Positions 25,101-37,250 of a stretch of 64,000 nucleotides of DNA are shown in pieces. The notes under the pieces are model-generated. The model did no database searches, was not told where the DNA came from, and worked only from the letters and a program-made list of their open reading frames with translations. The DNA is taken from positions 1,248,501 to 1,312,500 of the forward strand of contig CM065179.1 of NCBI GenBank assembly GCA_033026295.1, read 5' to 3'. Each line of letters begins with the position of its first letter. Within the stretch, counting starts at the first letter, position 1. The stretch comes from Channa striata (Eukaryota; Chordata; Actinopteri; Anabantiformes; Channidae). The position numbers were made by a program, and so were the translations under genes.

Positions 25101-26441
25101 CGCCCACCTCCGAGCCCGGACGTCTCTCGCCCATACTGACGCCTCGTGCAGTGCGTGGGTGACGGCTGCTGCCTGCCCAGCTTTGGCAGTCACATATGTC
25201 GGACAGGATGCAGCAAAGCTACGTCATGACCAACTGCGTCCAGTCCAAGCCGTGCTGAATCCTGCCCGACATATGTGACCGTCGGCGCCCTCAGGTTGTC
25301 CTCCTGATTGTCCCCCGGCTCCGGTGCTCATCCACCCGATCTACCCAGATCACCGTGCCATGAACCCAGAGGACCTCTCTAACCATCTACTCCTCCTGAT
25401 GTCCGTCCTGTTGACTTTGGGCTGACTCACTTTTCAACAAATGCGTTCAGAGTGAGCAGGAGGCCTTTGGTTTCTGGCTCCTTCTGTGTTACTGTTTAAC
25501 TTAACTCTTCATTGTTCATTAGGTTTGTGGTTCATGTAAGAACAGGTCATGGACTCTTCAGGTCGTCATGATAACAAAGGAAGTGGACGGACTGCATCAT
25601 TTAGCTTTCCTCTGCTATTTGCCATGATTCTCTCCACAATAAGGTTCTGAGTGTGATATACAATTGAAATCAGAATAATTTCCTACACGTTTCCTTTTGA
25701 AAGCCAATCAAATCTCTGAATTTACAGTAGCACGTACATCAGCAACAGACAGACTCAGCCAGAGAGCATCTGGTGCAGAGACTGAAACATTTAGCAGCTG
25801 AAGAGCCAGAGGTCCAAACACTTGTCCAAATCCTCATCTGTCATCGGGAGCTTCAGACAGTGTCCAAAGGATCGAGACGACGGGCAGCAGGTGGACGGTG
25901 GTTCTGAGGATCTGAACACACACGGGGAGCTTTGAGCGCAGTTTCTGTTCCTTTGGGGTGAAATGAGCTCGTTGAGGTTGTTCGAGGACTCCACATTCTC
26001 TCTCATTCTCTAGGAGGAGCTGGGCACAAGAATTCAGGGTCTAATGTGCTTGAAAGGAGCAAATGCAGATGTAACGTTTTCTCGATTTCATGTCCATGTC
26101 TGTCCTGACCACACGAAACAAAGAGTCCCGTGTCTCTGTTGGGATGGTTTTTTCTCTTTATTTCCTTGTGTGTTTCCCCTCCAGGTCACCTAACAGACAA
26201 GGACCTGATGAATTTCCTGATTCGCTGTAAGAAGAGCCTGCGTCCAAACGGTGTCATTATAATAAAGGACAATATGGCGCGACAGGGCTGCAAGCTGGAC
26301 CCCATCGACAGCAGCATCAGCCGCCACATAGACATCATGAAGAGCATCATCGCCACGGCTGGTCTGGAGGTCCTGGCTGTGCAGAGGCAGGAAGGCTTCC
26401 CTGAGATCATCATGCCGGTGTGGATGATCGCCATGAAATAG
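18934..26441 (+). CDS. ntmt2: N-terminal Xaa-Pro-Lys N-methyltransferase 2
   Basis: NTMT2 (METTL11B) is a SAM-dependent enzyme that methylates the alpha-amino group of proteins beginning (after Met removal) with X-Pro-Lys; the family is described mainly as a mono-methyltransferase beside NTMT1. Exons 18934-19132, 22544-22716, 24596-24848 and 26185-26441 give 293 codons plus TAG, against ~283 in human. The N-terminus shows YKGAHLAFRDRW and CRHSMSFHLHHTLRSEFF. SAM motif I is LDCGSGIGRV with DCGSGIGR at residues 136-143. DMMEHFLL, DVIWIQW (residues 200-206) and FPEIIMPVWM follow. All introns are GT-AG and all phases agree. The start at 18934 has a good context (A at -3, G at +4). The Gly of the family's GHLTD motif is Cys here (residue 209, codon split over intron 3). 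Confidence 0.96.
21660..21760 (-). mobile_element. SINE tail fragment, reverse orientation (ntmt2 intron 1)
   Basis: CATCCATCCA, GGGTCACGGGGGCCGGAGC and CAGCTGTCACTGA match, in reverse, the 3' end of the SINE type at 31731. Truncated. Confidence 0.5.
22544..22716 (+). CDS. ntmt2: ntmt2 coding exon 2 (residues 67-124)
   Basis: Encodes VKLFPVTCEYIKGEKQFYY, then VPASEEGMMGDFVEIS and RQFLKRFV. Acceptor CCTGCAG, donor GTG then GTGAGT. Confidence 0.95.
24596..24848 (+). CDS. ntmt2: ntmt2 coding exon 3 (residues 125-209), SAM-binding core
   Basis: Encodes GPGKADTHCALDCGSGIGRV, then LPVFEKLEMADMMEHFLL and FTPPKDKYDVIWIQWVA. Acceptor ACCCGCAG, donor GCAT then GTAAGT. Confidence 0.97.
25189..25279. 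repeat. Inverted repeat in ntmt2 intron 3
   Basis: Arms 25189-25209 and 25259-25279 match at 20 of 21 positions, with a 49-bp spacer, within a locally GC-rich segment (25030-25400) that contrasts with the flanking AT-rich intron. Confidence 0.75.
26185..26441 (+). CDS. ntmt2: ntmt2 coding exon 4 (residues 209-293)
   Basis: Encodes HLTDKDLMNFLIRCKKSLRP, IIIKDNMARQGC and GFPEIIMPVWMIAMK, then TAG at 26439-26441. Acceptor CCTCCAG. Confidence 0.97.
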
Positions 26442-26550
26442 AAGCCGCATTCTGGCTGCAACAGCTCCGAGGAGAAGCCAACGTAATGCTGAATTCACAC
26501 TGTAAAGCCTAAATTTGTGATTAATTCTCAGAACGTTAGAACATCACAGC

Positions 26551-26556
26551 AATAAA
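26551..26556 (+). terminator. Polyadenylation signal AATAAA for ntmt2
   Basis: Canonical AATAAA 110 bp after the ntmt2 stop codon. A further AATAAA near 27766 could serve a longer 3' UTR. Confidence 0.6.
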
Positions 26557-27158
26557 TCATAACTGTGTCATCAAGGCAGCGTGGACGATGTGATGGCACG
26601 GGGGGAGATTCTGTGGAGACAGGAACATTTTGTCTGCTTTTACTGAAGTGAAATTAAAACTGCTCTGAGACCACCAGACCAGGATAGAGACTCATGTCTC
26701 AGTGGGTGAAGCTTGTTCCTGTGCCGGAACCACAACAATGAGAATTCAGATTTACTGTGGTTTCTCCTCGCAGGGACTGACTTGACTAAACGAAACATGT
26801 TTCAACATCAGCAACGATCAGATCAGCTTAAAAATTGTCACGTTTTCAGTACAATTAAGATGTGTATGTACAGTTTTCTGGTTCTTATCTTTAAAAAGGC
26901 CTCGACATTTCGACCTGGTATTAACAGGAATGTGGACCGGTCATCCGAAGGTGACGCTGGGATGGAAGGAAACTCCTAAGTCACTGCAAAACAAGGCTCA
27001 ACAGATGGACATTTATTGCAAATTAGGAAAAAAAAATCAAATCATGCACAGAATGAAAAGCAGCAAACAATCTTTTTACGTTACGGAGACCCGCCTCCTA
27101 AAAACGACATTTCTACACAACCGAACTGCGAATGTGACTCAGGAATGAAACACGCTGG

Positions 27159-27194
27159 ACAAATATGTTTTATATTCCTATAAAACATATTTGT
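27159..27194. repeat. Perfect 16-bp hairpin downstream of ntmt2
   Basis: ACAAATATGTTTTATA, loop TTCC, then its exact reverse complement. Strong AT-rich palindrome 0.7 kb after the ntmt2 stop. Confidence 0.85.
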
Positions 27195-30100
27195 TGACCG
27201 AATACACAGTACAGACACACACAGTGTGCGTGGGGGGGGGGGAGCTCCGCAAAGTCTGACGGCGTCAAGAGTCCGAAACGTTTGGGAGCTTCAAAGCTGC
27301 GCAGCTGTGCGGTGCTGAATGCGTAAAAAGATCGTTTGGAGCAAGATGTTGGTGATAGAGAACTTGCCCAGATCGTCGCTTCCTCCTTCATTCCTTTCTG
27401 CAGTCAAACCGTCACCACCAGAACGTCTGCGGCTTCCTGTTCAGAACTAAAGGAAAAATCCGACGATTGTGAGACAGTTTTCAGACCCACAGAAGTTTTG
27501 GGAATTTTATTACTTGGCAGCCTGACACGACAATCATTAATTAAAGTAAAAACCAAAGTTTACAGATGTCTGTAAATTTATTCTAAATGAAAAAAACTGA
27601 AATATGTACAGAAATAATCAGACACTTCTCAAGACTTTGTAGAAGCACCTTGAGCCGTTGTTTCATCCTGGAGTCTTTTTGTGTACGATGCTACGAGCTT
27701 TGTGGAGACGGGAGGAACCTCAGCTGAAACTTATGTCCATGCGATGTTTCAGTTTTTCTTACTTTTAATAAACGGACAGTCATTTCTAAAACTCAGCTTT
27801 CCCTTCGCCAGTATGAGTGTACGAGTGTAGATTCACCATTGTAGCATCATGCTGCAACATAACGTCATGTTTCAAAAGTGAAGGCGCCTGAAAACGGCTC
27901 CGTCACACTCGATCCGATCAAATCTTCCTCGGCGTGTTTCCTCACACCCCGACCACATGTTAATACCAGGTGGCGAAGGTCACGTAGACGCTGTTGTTGA
28001 ATTTGGAAAGACGACCGATCAGGTGTAAATATTTTGTGTGTTTTATACTTTTGTGTGACGCTCAAACTTTGACTCAATTTGTGTTGCTCGAAATTTCCAG
28101 TAAAGCATCAATGTGATCAAACTTCGGCATATTTGATGTTCCTGAGCTGAAGGGATTTAGTTGCATTGTTTTTTCACAGAGAAAAATGTCCAACTCTGAC
28201 AGCATATGGATGTAGTTTATGATTTTAGAACGCTCGTTTGGTTTCTAACGTTTTTCATCCCATGTTTCAAACAAAGGGTAACAGGATTAGAGATGGGTAA
28301 TCACCGCTGACCATTACAATCAAGGCTGGAACATAAACGCTGACCAATTTCCCCCAAACATTCCTGCAGTCGCTCCACGCCCCTGACGGTGACCAAGCCG
28401 CAGTCTTCCACAGAGCAGGATCAAAACGCAGCAGATAATTGAGATCCTCTCAAATGGTTATGGTAATTCTCCTAAGTATTATAACCATTTTTAAGACTAA
28501 CAGTAGAAGCAGCACATTGTTCGGGGCTAATGACTTTCAGCTGGGCCCTTGAGGTGGATGGAGGGGGTCGATTATTTCCTGCTTTTGACAGACAGTGCCT
28601 GCTTTCATATCTGCCCTGGCTTCATTTCAGGCCTGTCAGGTCGTCTGCATGAAACACATCCAGGAGTCGCCTCAAATATTCACCGTGAGCGTGCGTGAGC
28701 GCTCGACAGGGGCAGCGTGGAGTCGTTCCTCCTTCAGCCTTTATGAAAGGACAGTTTGTCAGTGACGAGCTCGACAGTGGGGACGCGCAAAATCTCGGTG
28801 TCGAGGTGTCGAGGAGGGCGGCGTGAGCTGATCTCGCCGGCGTGTTTCTCTCGTCAGAACGGCTCTTTCGAGATGTGAATAGACCAAACACATTTTCCAC
28901 ATCCCGTATGAATTATAGATCAAAATGCCCCAAAGTTAAACTTGTAGGTGTTTTTTTTTCTCTCCTGAGCAAATAGCAGCCAAATGTGCTGTCACCTTTT
29001 CAGGAGTGGTTAGCGTCGCTGACAGTCAGGCCTATCGTTTCCAATAGTGCTCAACGTCCTCTGCAGCCGTTTTGGCAGCACTTTGAATACATTAACGGAG
29101 TTACACTAATTTGTCCCGTCACGTCAGCGCAGCAGAGCTTTGGGCTCGAGTCCAGATCGACTCTGTCTCGGGCGGCTTTCAGAGGCGAGGAAGAAGAGAC
29201 CGAGGCGGGTGTGATTAAGATACGGGAAGAGTTCAGCATCAGTAAGTGAAATGTCAAAATATGGGATCAGAAGTCGACAGACGCTTCTAACGGCTTGATT
29301 AACGGTGATTCAGGCAGAAACGTTGTCTGCTTTGGGTGGAGTCGCCATGACTGTGGTTCCACCGTGGATGAAGAGACGAAGGCAGTCAATGTACCGACAA
29401 GATCATTTGTACAAACGGCCACAATCTGATCTGCTCATGAGTTGTGATTGTTGCAGTCTGGGAATCCCAGCGTCAGCGCAGGAAACACACGGGTTCTCCC
29501 GTGATCGTCCCCTCAGACGAACAGGAAATACTGCAACGCGAACACAAGCTGTCTAAGAGTTCTGCGGGTCAAACTCCTCTTTGGTTACTTCATTTTCAGT
29601 CCTCATGTACTTTCTCCAGACATGGTGTTGATGTTCTCCCGTGTGTCCATATTTGTCTCCCACTGTGGGGACACACCTGTGAGTAGGCGACACAAACACA
29701 GGGCATTTCACACCAGGACACACGGGTCGTGATTCCTGAGTCCTTATCTCACACGAACTCCAGAAACTTATCGGGACGTTAGCTTTAGCGTCGGGTCTTT
29801 GTGTTTGCAGCCCATCAGATTCGGAACAGTGACCCGCTCCATCCACACCCGGGCACCAACCGGGCTTTAGCCATGTAGCACACTGACAGCACATCGTGCA
29901 CGTGTTGTTTTCCTGTTCTGCTGGCTGAAATCTGTGAATCATCACTTCATACGATTCATCAAACTGAGAAAAGCACCTGATCATATAATCAGCCCAAACC
30001 CATCATTTATGTTTATTACCATTAATTAGTTAACGTCCCCAAACGTTAGGCAGCACTGGTCCACAGAAAAGGACAGGGAACGAAAATAGTCAAGTACTTT

Positions 30101-31730
30101 TGCTTTTAATACTTCAAGTTTAATATGAATTGTCTCATTACTTGTCTTTAGTTCAGTAGAAATTTCCGAGGGTACCTTCAGTCCTCGCACCTTCAGACGT
30201 AGAGAGAAACAAAGCTTTTATTGAAAGGCATTTTCCTCTCGTGCTGGATTTGCGTTTGTCTCCTTTTGGTCTCATTGGACTGACTGTCCCTCTTTAGAAC
30301 CGTCGTCCATCCGTGTGTTGGACAGCGACTCCCTGTACGACGTCTGAGCAGCTCCTTCACTGACTGACTCTTCCATCCTAAATGTCTGAAGCTCTTTTCT
30401 CCAAGAGCTGCTCCAGCTGAACCATCATCAACATCAGTCATTATTAGTCCGTTAGTGATTGTTATTTTTAGTTTGTACATACTTTATTCTGATATTCTTG
30501 CTGCTGTAACGTGGAAATTCGGTTTATCTCGACTTACCTTTAGAATTGGCATTAACAATGAACCAATTTTGTGCAGCGAAAAAAAGGTGACGATCTCGTT
30601 AATTTTTGTCTGGAACTCAGAATAAATGATGATTTTTCTTTCAATTATGAATAGACCCTGCTGAGCTTCATACAGAAGTGTGAATGGGTGCCATGTTTTC
30701 CAGTTCTTTTGAGATGCGGCAGTATTTCCCAGTGGGCTCAGCATGTTGTGAGGATGCAACACACGTGGCCGTGGCACAGGTACGTCTTCCTCCCTCGTGT
30801 GAAGACGGCCCACACCCGAAGCAACGAGAGCTCATGTGACGGGAGTCGGCCTGTGGATCTGGGATCAGAGGGAGCGAGCCTATCCTCGACTCCCTGGGAG
30901 AATTCACTCTGAAGGAATGTGCTTTCTCTTCATCTCCAGTTCTCATAGTAAATCATGTCATTGAAAGGGGGAAAAAAATCCGACGCGATGATTTTTGGGC
31001 TGCTTCTCCTTTGGCTGCCCATCCCGGGCTTTAACTCTCCCAGCATGCATGTCGCTGAGGGTCTTTTTTGCCCCACTCAGCTCTCTTCAGCTCAGAGGGC
31101 AGGGATTAGTTACACTGACTTTTTATTGGCCTGGCCCCGAACATGTAATATTTCATTTAGCACTGCGGGTTTGGAGCCTGGATCAGGTGCTGCCGACTTT
31201 TGGGTTTTAATATTGGAGCCAAACAAACGATGACGAATGACGACGTCCCGGCTGCCGTCGAGCCCGTACGGTTGGCTGTGACTCCGGGCCGAACGTAGCC
31301 CGTAATGACTAAAACTGTGCAACACAAAGAAGGAATCATTTCTCTTCCTGAAAATGACCTTCCTGCTGAGCAACTTTTGACGGAAAGCGTTGCTCACAAC
31401 AACAGAAAAGAAGGAATTTCTTCCCATCTGGAGCTGGCATGAAAGACTCGAGTGTGTGTGTGCGTGTGGGTGTGTATGGGTGCGTGAGTACGTGTGATTC
31501 ACTGTGACTGTGATGAAGCAATGCTGGGTCAGTGTGTTCTTGGCTATACGCGCAGACCCCGAGGCCTATACGCAATAAGAAACCAGAGTAACATTTCTGC
31601 AATGTGTGTGTTCTGCCTTCGACCAAGATTCCACGGCACAAAAACAACCGGTCCTTTGTTGGAAAGTGCTGCTGCTGGTTTCAGTGTTCACTTGAGAAAA
31701 GGTCCCAAATGTGATTTAGGAAGGTGTTAG

Positions 31731-31952
31731 TGTGGCGCAGGAGTGGTTAGCACTGCTGCCTCACAGCTAGAAGGTCCGAGGTTCAAATCCCTGGCCAGTG
31801 TGGAGCTGGTGCTCATGAGTCCAAAGGTGAGGTCAGTCTAAAAGGTGTGAATGTGTCTGTGTGTTGGCCCTGAGACAGGCCCGAGACCTGTCCAGGGTGG
31901 ACCCCGCCTCTGGACTGTGGACAGCCCCCGAACAGAATAATGGATGGATGAA
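31731..31952 (+). mobile_element. tRNA-derived SINE copy
   Basis: A-box-like TGGCGCAGGAGTGG (31733-31746) and B-box GGTTCAAATCC (31780-31790) sit at tRNA-like spacing. The tail has CCTGTCCAGGGTGGACCCCG and ends in GGATGGATGAA, typical of an abundant teleost SINE. The middle looks shortened relative to the full-length element as remembered. Confidence 0.75.
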
Positions 31953-33011
31953 TTCACTGTCAGGGAAGATGTGAAATCCTTCACTCAAACATACACATCA
32001 CTCCCCCCCTCACCACCCCTGCCTGTTCCACAGAAGCTCCTCTGCTAAAAACTACTAAAGCTTTAAGGAATAAATAATTTTTCATGGTACGGCTCAGGGA
32101 TGATGTTAGGGAAAGCGTTGAGGTTTTAGTTTGTACATAAGGGTAAATATTAATTGCATTTCTGTCCATCCAGATCGTCACAGCTGCACAAAAATCACCA
32201 GCTGTGTGATCACCAACTCCTCTGGGCACCAAACCAGCTCCAGTAAGAAGTATGTGCACCGGGCCGTGATCTCCACCGACCGTGAGCCGGCTTCATCACA
32301 CAACAGCAGCGACACATCTCACTAGTGCCACAATCGTTCAAAAATCAAACCACAATTAGAGTTTAGTTGCATAAAAACCTCATTTTAGGGGTTGGAAGTC
32401 TTTAATCCAACACCATAATCACTGGCAATCATGACGAAGCTGCCTTTGATTTAACAGAATCACAATCTTCACCTGACACACATCCTCACAAACACAACGA
32501 CTGTTCACGTTTGATTGTTGCTCCTGACACTAGAAATCAAGAGCAGCTTGTGTGTCCATCGTGTTTGACTGAACAACAGGAAAAAGAGAAGAAAATCAAA
32601 TCGAATCCAACAGGATGTGGACGGGGAGGTGACGATTAGCATCAGGGACACACATCAGACCGGAGAACGGGTTTACTTTTCACCACTGATTTACAAAGAC
32701 ATCTGCTGATGGGTGTCAGATCAAAAAACACTGATGAGTCATGGGCGAGGGCACGGACGGAGAACATGTTTTGTCATTTAATTTGAAAAGTCTTGTGCCA
32801 AAATCTGCTGCAAAGCCTGAAACCACAAGAGTGGAGGAGCAGACGCCCACGGTGTCGCAACCACATGTTCACATGAGCGAAATGTTTGAGTATCCAAATA
32901 CTTTTGGCCTTGTGGTATCTGATCTGTAAACAAATACATTTGGCCTCCAAAAAACAATCGGCAGGCAGGTTTGAACCCCACGCAGCCGATCACAGCTGAA
33001 AACAAACACCG

Positions 33012-33014
<3 letters not shown>

Positions 33015-33067
<53 letters not shown>
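33015..33067. repeat. GT microsatellite
   Basis: About 26 uninterrupted GT units in the gene desert. Confidence 0.97.
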
Positions 33068-33069
<2 letters not shown>

Positions 33070-34199
33070 GTAAGTGCAAGTGCAGACATAAGTTCAGTGT
33101 AATTTGGTACAACAAACACCTCATTTCTTTGCTCGCACTGAGGTTTGAGAGCAGAGCCACCCAATTAGATCTGCCCACAGTTCACGCTGCTATCCCCCCT
33201 CTGCGTTGCCGTGGCAGCGTGTTGTCTGACAACATGTGGAGCCGCTCTCGGTGCCCTTGGAAGCTCCGTCCCCTCGTGCTGTTTTCAATTCCCTAACCTT
33301 TCAGATCACAGTGTAATGAGTCGAAATGGCTCGCACATGCACGTTGTGCCCGGACGAATCATGCTTCCACCGAGCCAATTTACTCCCATGATTAAGTCTT
33401 TTTTTCCTACGTGAGTCAGAGCAGAGAGGCGGGCGAGGCCGAGGCTCCGAGCGGGTCGGGCGTCTTCTGGGATTCGAGTGTGTGTCAGATGTCGACGTGG
33501 GGAGTCAAGTGGGACGGAGTCGACCTGGACATCCACCGACGCTGTCACAGGAAAGTTTAGAGGATCCGTTCGCTCCGTTTCCAGACGTCTCAGATGGAGA
33601 TGTGTTAGTTTCATTTCTCATGTGGCCAGTGTCACATTCAGGCCTTTTTTCTCCATTTTTATCTTTTCATTTCTTTTTCTCTTTTGTCGCCGCTAGTTCA
33701 TCTTTTGCCTGTTCAGCCACGTTTCATGTCACGTTTCGGAGTATTTCAAAACTGAAATAGTTTTTAACTAATGTAACTAATGACTTTGAATAAAGTCTGC
33801 CTGTCCTCTGTCCCAGAGTCGGCAGAAACACAATAACCTGTTTCAGTGGAGAGTAAAAGCTCCCATTGGCAGGCCGGGCGATGTTTCAGCGGAGGGCCAC
33901 CGCCGAGAAAAGGGTCTGGAACCTCCAACGCCGCATCCATAAAACCTATGCTAAGCTAAGTAGCTTCAAATCGGCCGAATTATTAATTAGCCTAATTTTA
34001 CGCTTCTTCACAGCAGGTTGGATCCAAAAAATTAAAGGGTCAGTGCAATCATACACCGCATGAAGACACCGGCACTCACCCAAACATCAGTAATTGATTA
34101 TAACAGAATATTAATATTTTCTGTTTACCTTTATTCAAAGAATAAAATGAGCAGAATGACTTTTTATTACATACCTCAAATAAAAAAAAAAGCTTGTTG

Positions 34200-34640
34200 A
34201 GCAGGTAAAAGTGTGTGTACGCTGCTGTATTCATGAGGACGAGCCCGGGAAACAGGCCTCGCTGCTGGAGCCATTAGCCGCTCTAGTAAATCTGCTGGGA
34301 CCTGAGCGAGTCGGCCTTTCAGCGGCAGGTATTTCCTGTCTCTTGATCTCGGGAGGCAGAGCTCATTTCTGCCGGTGGGGGGTTCAGCCTTCATAATCAG
34401 TTGCGGTTTGATGCCAACAGTTTATTATTCAATTTAATTTTGTGGAGCCTGATGTGTGAAGGCCCCACCGCTGCTTATTAAAGTCACTGGCAAACTTTTT
34501 GAATATTTACTGCCAATTAAAACAAGAAACAATAATTGCAGCAATATTGCTACATTACAGCTACAGTATAAAAACGTCTGCCTGTTAAAACCAAAACAGG
34601 TATTTAAAATGTCACTAATCACATTTTAATATTAACAATG
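34200..34640. promoter_or_regulatory. Candidate conserved non-coding element
   Basis: Complex, non-repetitive sequence with few homopolymers. It has a RUNX site TGCGGTTT (34402-34409), an AACAAT SOX-type site near 34527 and several TAAT-type cores. Typical in texture of vertebrate developmental enhancers; conservation itself could not be tested. Confidence 0.35.
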
Positions 34641-37055
34641 ACTTCATCCAGTGTGGAAGCCTAATAGATTTCCGCCATCGTTCACTGCTGGATTTGGCTT
34701 TGCAGCACATTTTTACATTTTCACTTTTTCTGCTTCAGTCTCCGTGTTCCCAGCAGCGGCAGGAAGTGTTTTATCGATAAACCCTAATGTTCCACATCAC
34801 GCAAGTGAAACAAGTGTCACACATTTTACTTGTGTGACACATCAATCCTTCACAGGGTCTGTGTCCACTTGGACTTTGTGCACTTGCCTACAGTTGTGGA
34901 CTAGACATGTTGGAGCATTTAGCCCCTAAAGATCCAGAATTTTCCTTCAGGAACTGGTGGACACCAAAGCAGATCCACCCATCCGTTACCGATGCCGCTG
35001 ATGGCACGCTAACTTTTTTGAAACAAACTCAAATTTTTTTTTTTTTAATTTTCTTTGCACTCTGAAGAGCACAAATGGAATGAAATCCAATTATTTTCCC
35101 ACCTGGGCTACTCTCATACATGATCCGGAATCAGACACATCAGCCTGAACAGTCAGGTCGCATTGCATCCGACTTTGTCTCGCCATTAGTGTCTTGTGGA
35201 AAGGTGCTTACACATGTTGACACGCTGAAAGTTTGGATGGAATCTGCTTCTGTGAAGCCGCTCACGTCGTGGTCCTGCCCCTCCTGACTCCAGCTCCACA
35301 TCCACACACATCTCTGTACAAAAGGCCATTGTCAAAAATCCGTTACTCTCGTTACCATTTGCTCACAGCATGTGTCGTCACATTATTCTTCCTCTGCACA
35401 TGCAGGTCACTTCAGGGCGGTGGCCAGTTCCCACTGGAGACTGACGTCACATTTATACAATAACGTGAACAGCCACACAGAAAGTTTGATCTCAGCAAAA
35501 AATCCAAATTAAATAAGACCTGCAGTCTGGATGAAGTCTAAGGCTGTTTTCAGGTCCAATGTTCGTTTGCTCCGGTGTGAATCAGGGAACCAGTTTTCCA
35601 CTGTCTGCTCAGGGGTGAAAGGGTCTGAACCTGCCTGACATTCATCAGGTTTTGTACCACAATGTACGTGATCATCAGTTGCTAACAGATTTGTCATTAT
35701 ATTTGCCGATGCGTGTTTAGGTTTGTGTAGGATAAATGTGCAGCAGGAGAATGTGTCTTCGATTGTGTAGGGGACACACGTCGCTGTGGAGTCTGGGTGT
35801 TCCCGGTGCTTCAGCTACACCAACAAAAGGACAGAGGAGGACAAACCGAGTCCTGGTTCAGTCTGCAAAGCCTCCCCAGTCTCTTCCCGCCACACAGGAA
35901 CAGACAGCAGCATCTTTAAGGTTCTCGTGTGTTTTTGTTTCCTCTCCTGGTTTTAAGGCGCTCGAAGCTCCTCAACCTCAAGCAGGGTTTTTGCATTTAG
36001 AGGAAAACAGGATGTGAACTTTTAAGACCACACTAAAGGAGTTTATGATGGAGGGAGACATTGTTCCAGCATGTTCCTGGGCTTGTATACAAGGGGAACA
36101 TTGAAACACCCCAGCGGTTAAGATGTGAGGGGGGAATTTATTGGACTCACATGGGCGACATTTTAGTCAAACCTAATAGTAATTTGCCTGTCATATGGGA
36201 CGACTGCTCTAGGGAAGTAGGACAGTTAGAAGTAATTTGGGTATGACTGAGATGCTAATTGTGTAGCTAATGACTGAGTAAAGCCTGCTTCAAAGACTTT
36301 CACAGCTAACATGAAATATTTCTGAGTGATGTGGAGAGGAAATACCTTTCTCTGGCTTTTAAATTGCAGTTTACTTCTTAAAACTGTCAATCAAGGTTTA
36401 TTTGTCTGGTTGGTTACACATATGAAAGCAAATAAAAGAGAAACTGCAGTGGTTTTCAAAAAAAGGGAATGTGAGGTGGAACTGTAAAAACCCGCTGGAT
36501 TCAGTGAATAAGGTTTATTTATGGAAGACAAGTCGAGGTGCTTCCCGGTAATAAATTAAAGGCAGGAACCGTAGAAAACACTGAAACCGACAAAAGGCAG
36601 AGAAACGTTCATCTTTGGATCCTTTTATCTTTAAGAGCGTGAGTTTCCTTTTTAGACGCTGTAAACATCCAGTCCAGTAAACCTGTGCAGAGACGACATA
36701 ACCGAAAGGGCCAATATTTCATTATTCCTGGAATAAAAACGTCTATGAAAGTACGTCTCGTTTGTTTGTTTGTTAATTGAAGATCCAATATCATATTTAA
36801 CATTTAGAAGAGAGCGTCCTTGTGGACGTGGGCGGAACCATGTCACAGTCTGGTCCCTTATTTTGAAATAGCCAAATACGTAAAAAATGCTTTACATCAA
36901 CATAATATTTAAGTGCAAATGTTCATCAGAATATAATTCCAGCTAAGACTTTTTAATACACTTCTTTCTCATGAAGGAACATTTCTACCACCTAAACATG
37001 CATTATTACTGTTATTTTAGGGTTTACTTTGTGTCCCCTAATATAGTCTTTCAAA

Positions 37056-37250
37056 TTACATTTGGCAGACGCTTTTATCCAAAGCGCCTTAATTTGGCGA
37101 TGGCTGCCACGCAGGGTGCTCATCACGACTGGGAGAAACTGGGGGTGTCTCAGTGTCTTGCCCAAGGACACTTTCACGTGCAGCAAGCAGGGACTGGGGA
37201 TTGAACCACAGACCCTGTGGTCCATGGACGACTTGCCTTACCAACAAATT
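37056..37250 (+). mobile_element. Dispersed teleost repeat
   Basis: Opens TTTGGCAGACGCTTTTATCC and contains CTTGCCCAAGGACACTTTCA and GGGGATTGAACCACAGACC. These phrases recur in many fish genomes in SINE-type repeats. The exact family is not assigned. Confidence 0.6.

Larger units (their letters stand above)
26557..34200. other. Gene desert, left third
   Basis: No protein-coding gene supported. Contains a perfect hairpin (27159-27194), the SINE at 31731, a GT run at 33015, and CNE-like blocks at 28500-28680, 30950-31170 and 33890-34040. The remainder is ordinary AT-rich sequence. Confidence 0.6.

Noticed and set aside
31733..31800. Possible tRNA gene
   Set aside because: A and B boxes are present, but no cloverleaf can be completed and the SINE tail follows directly.
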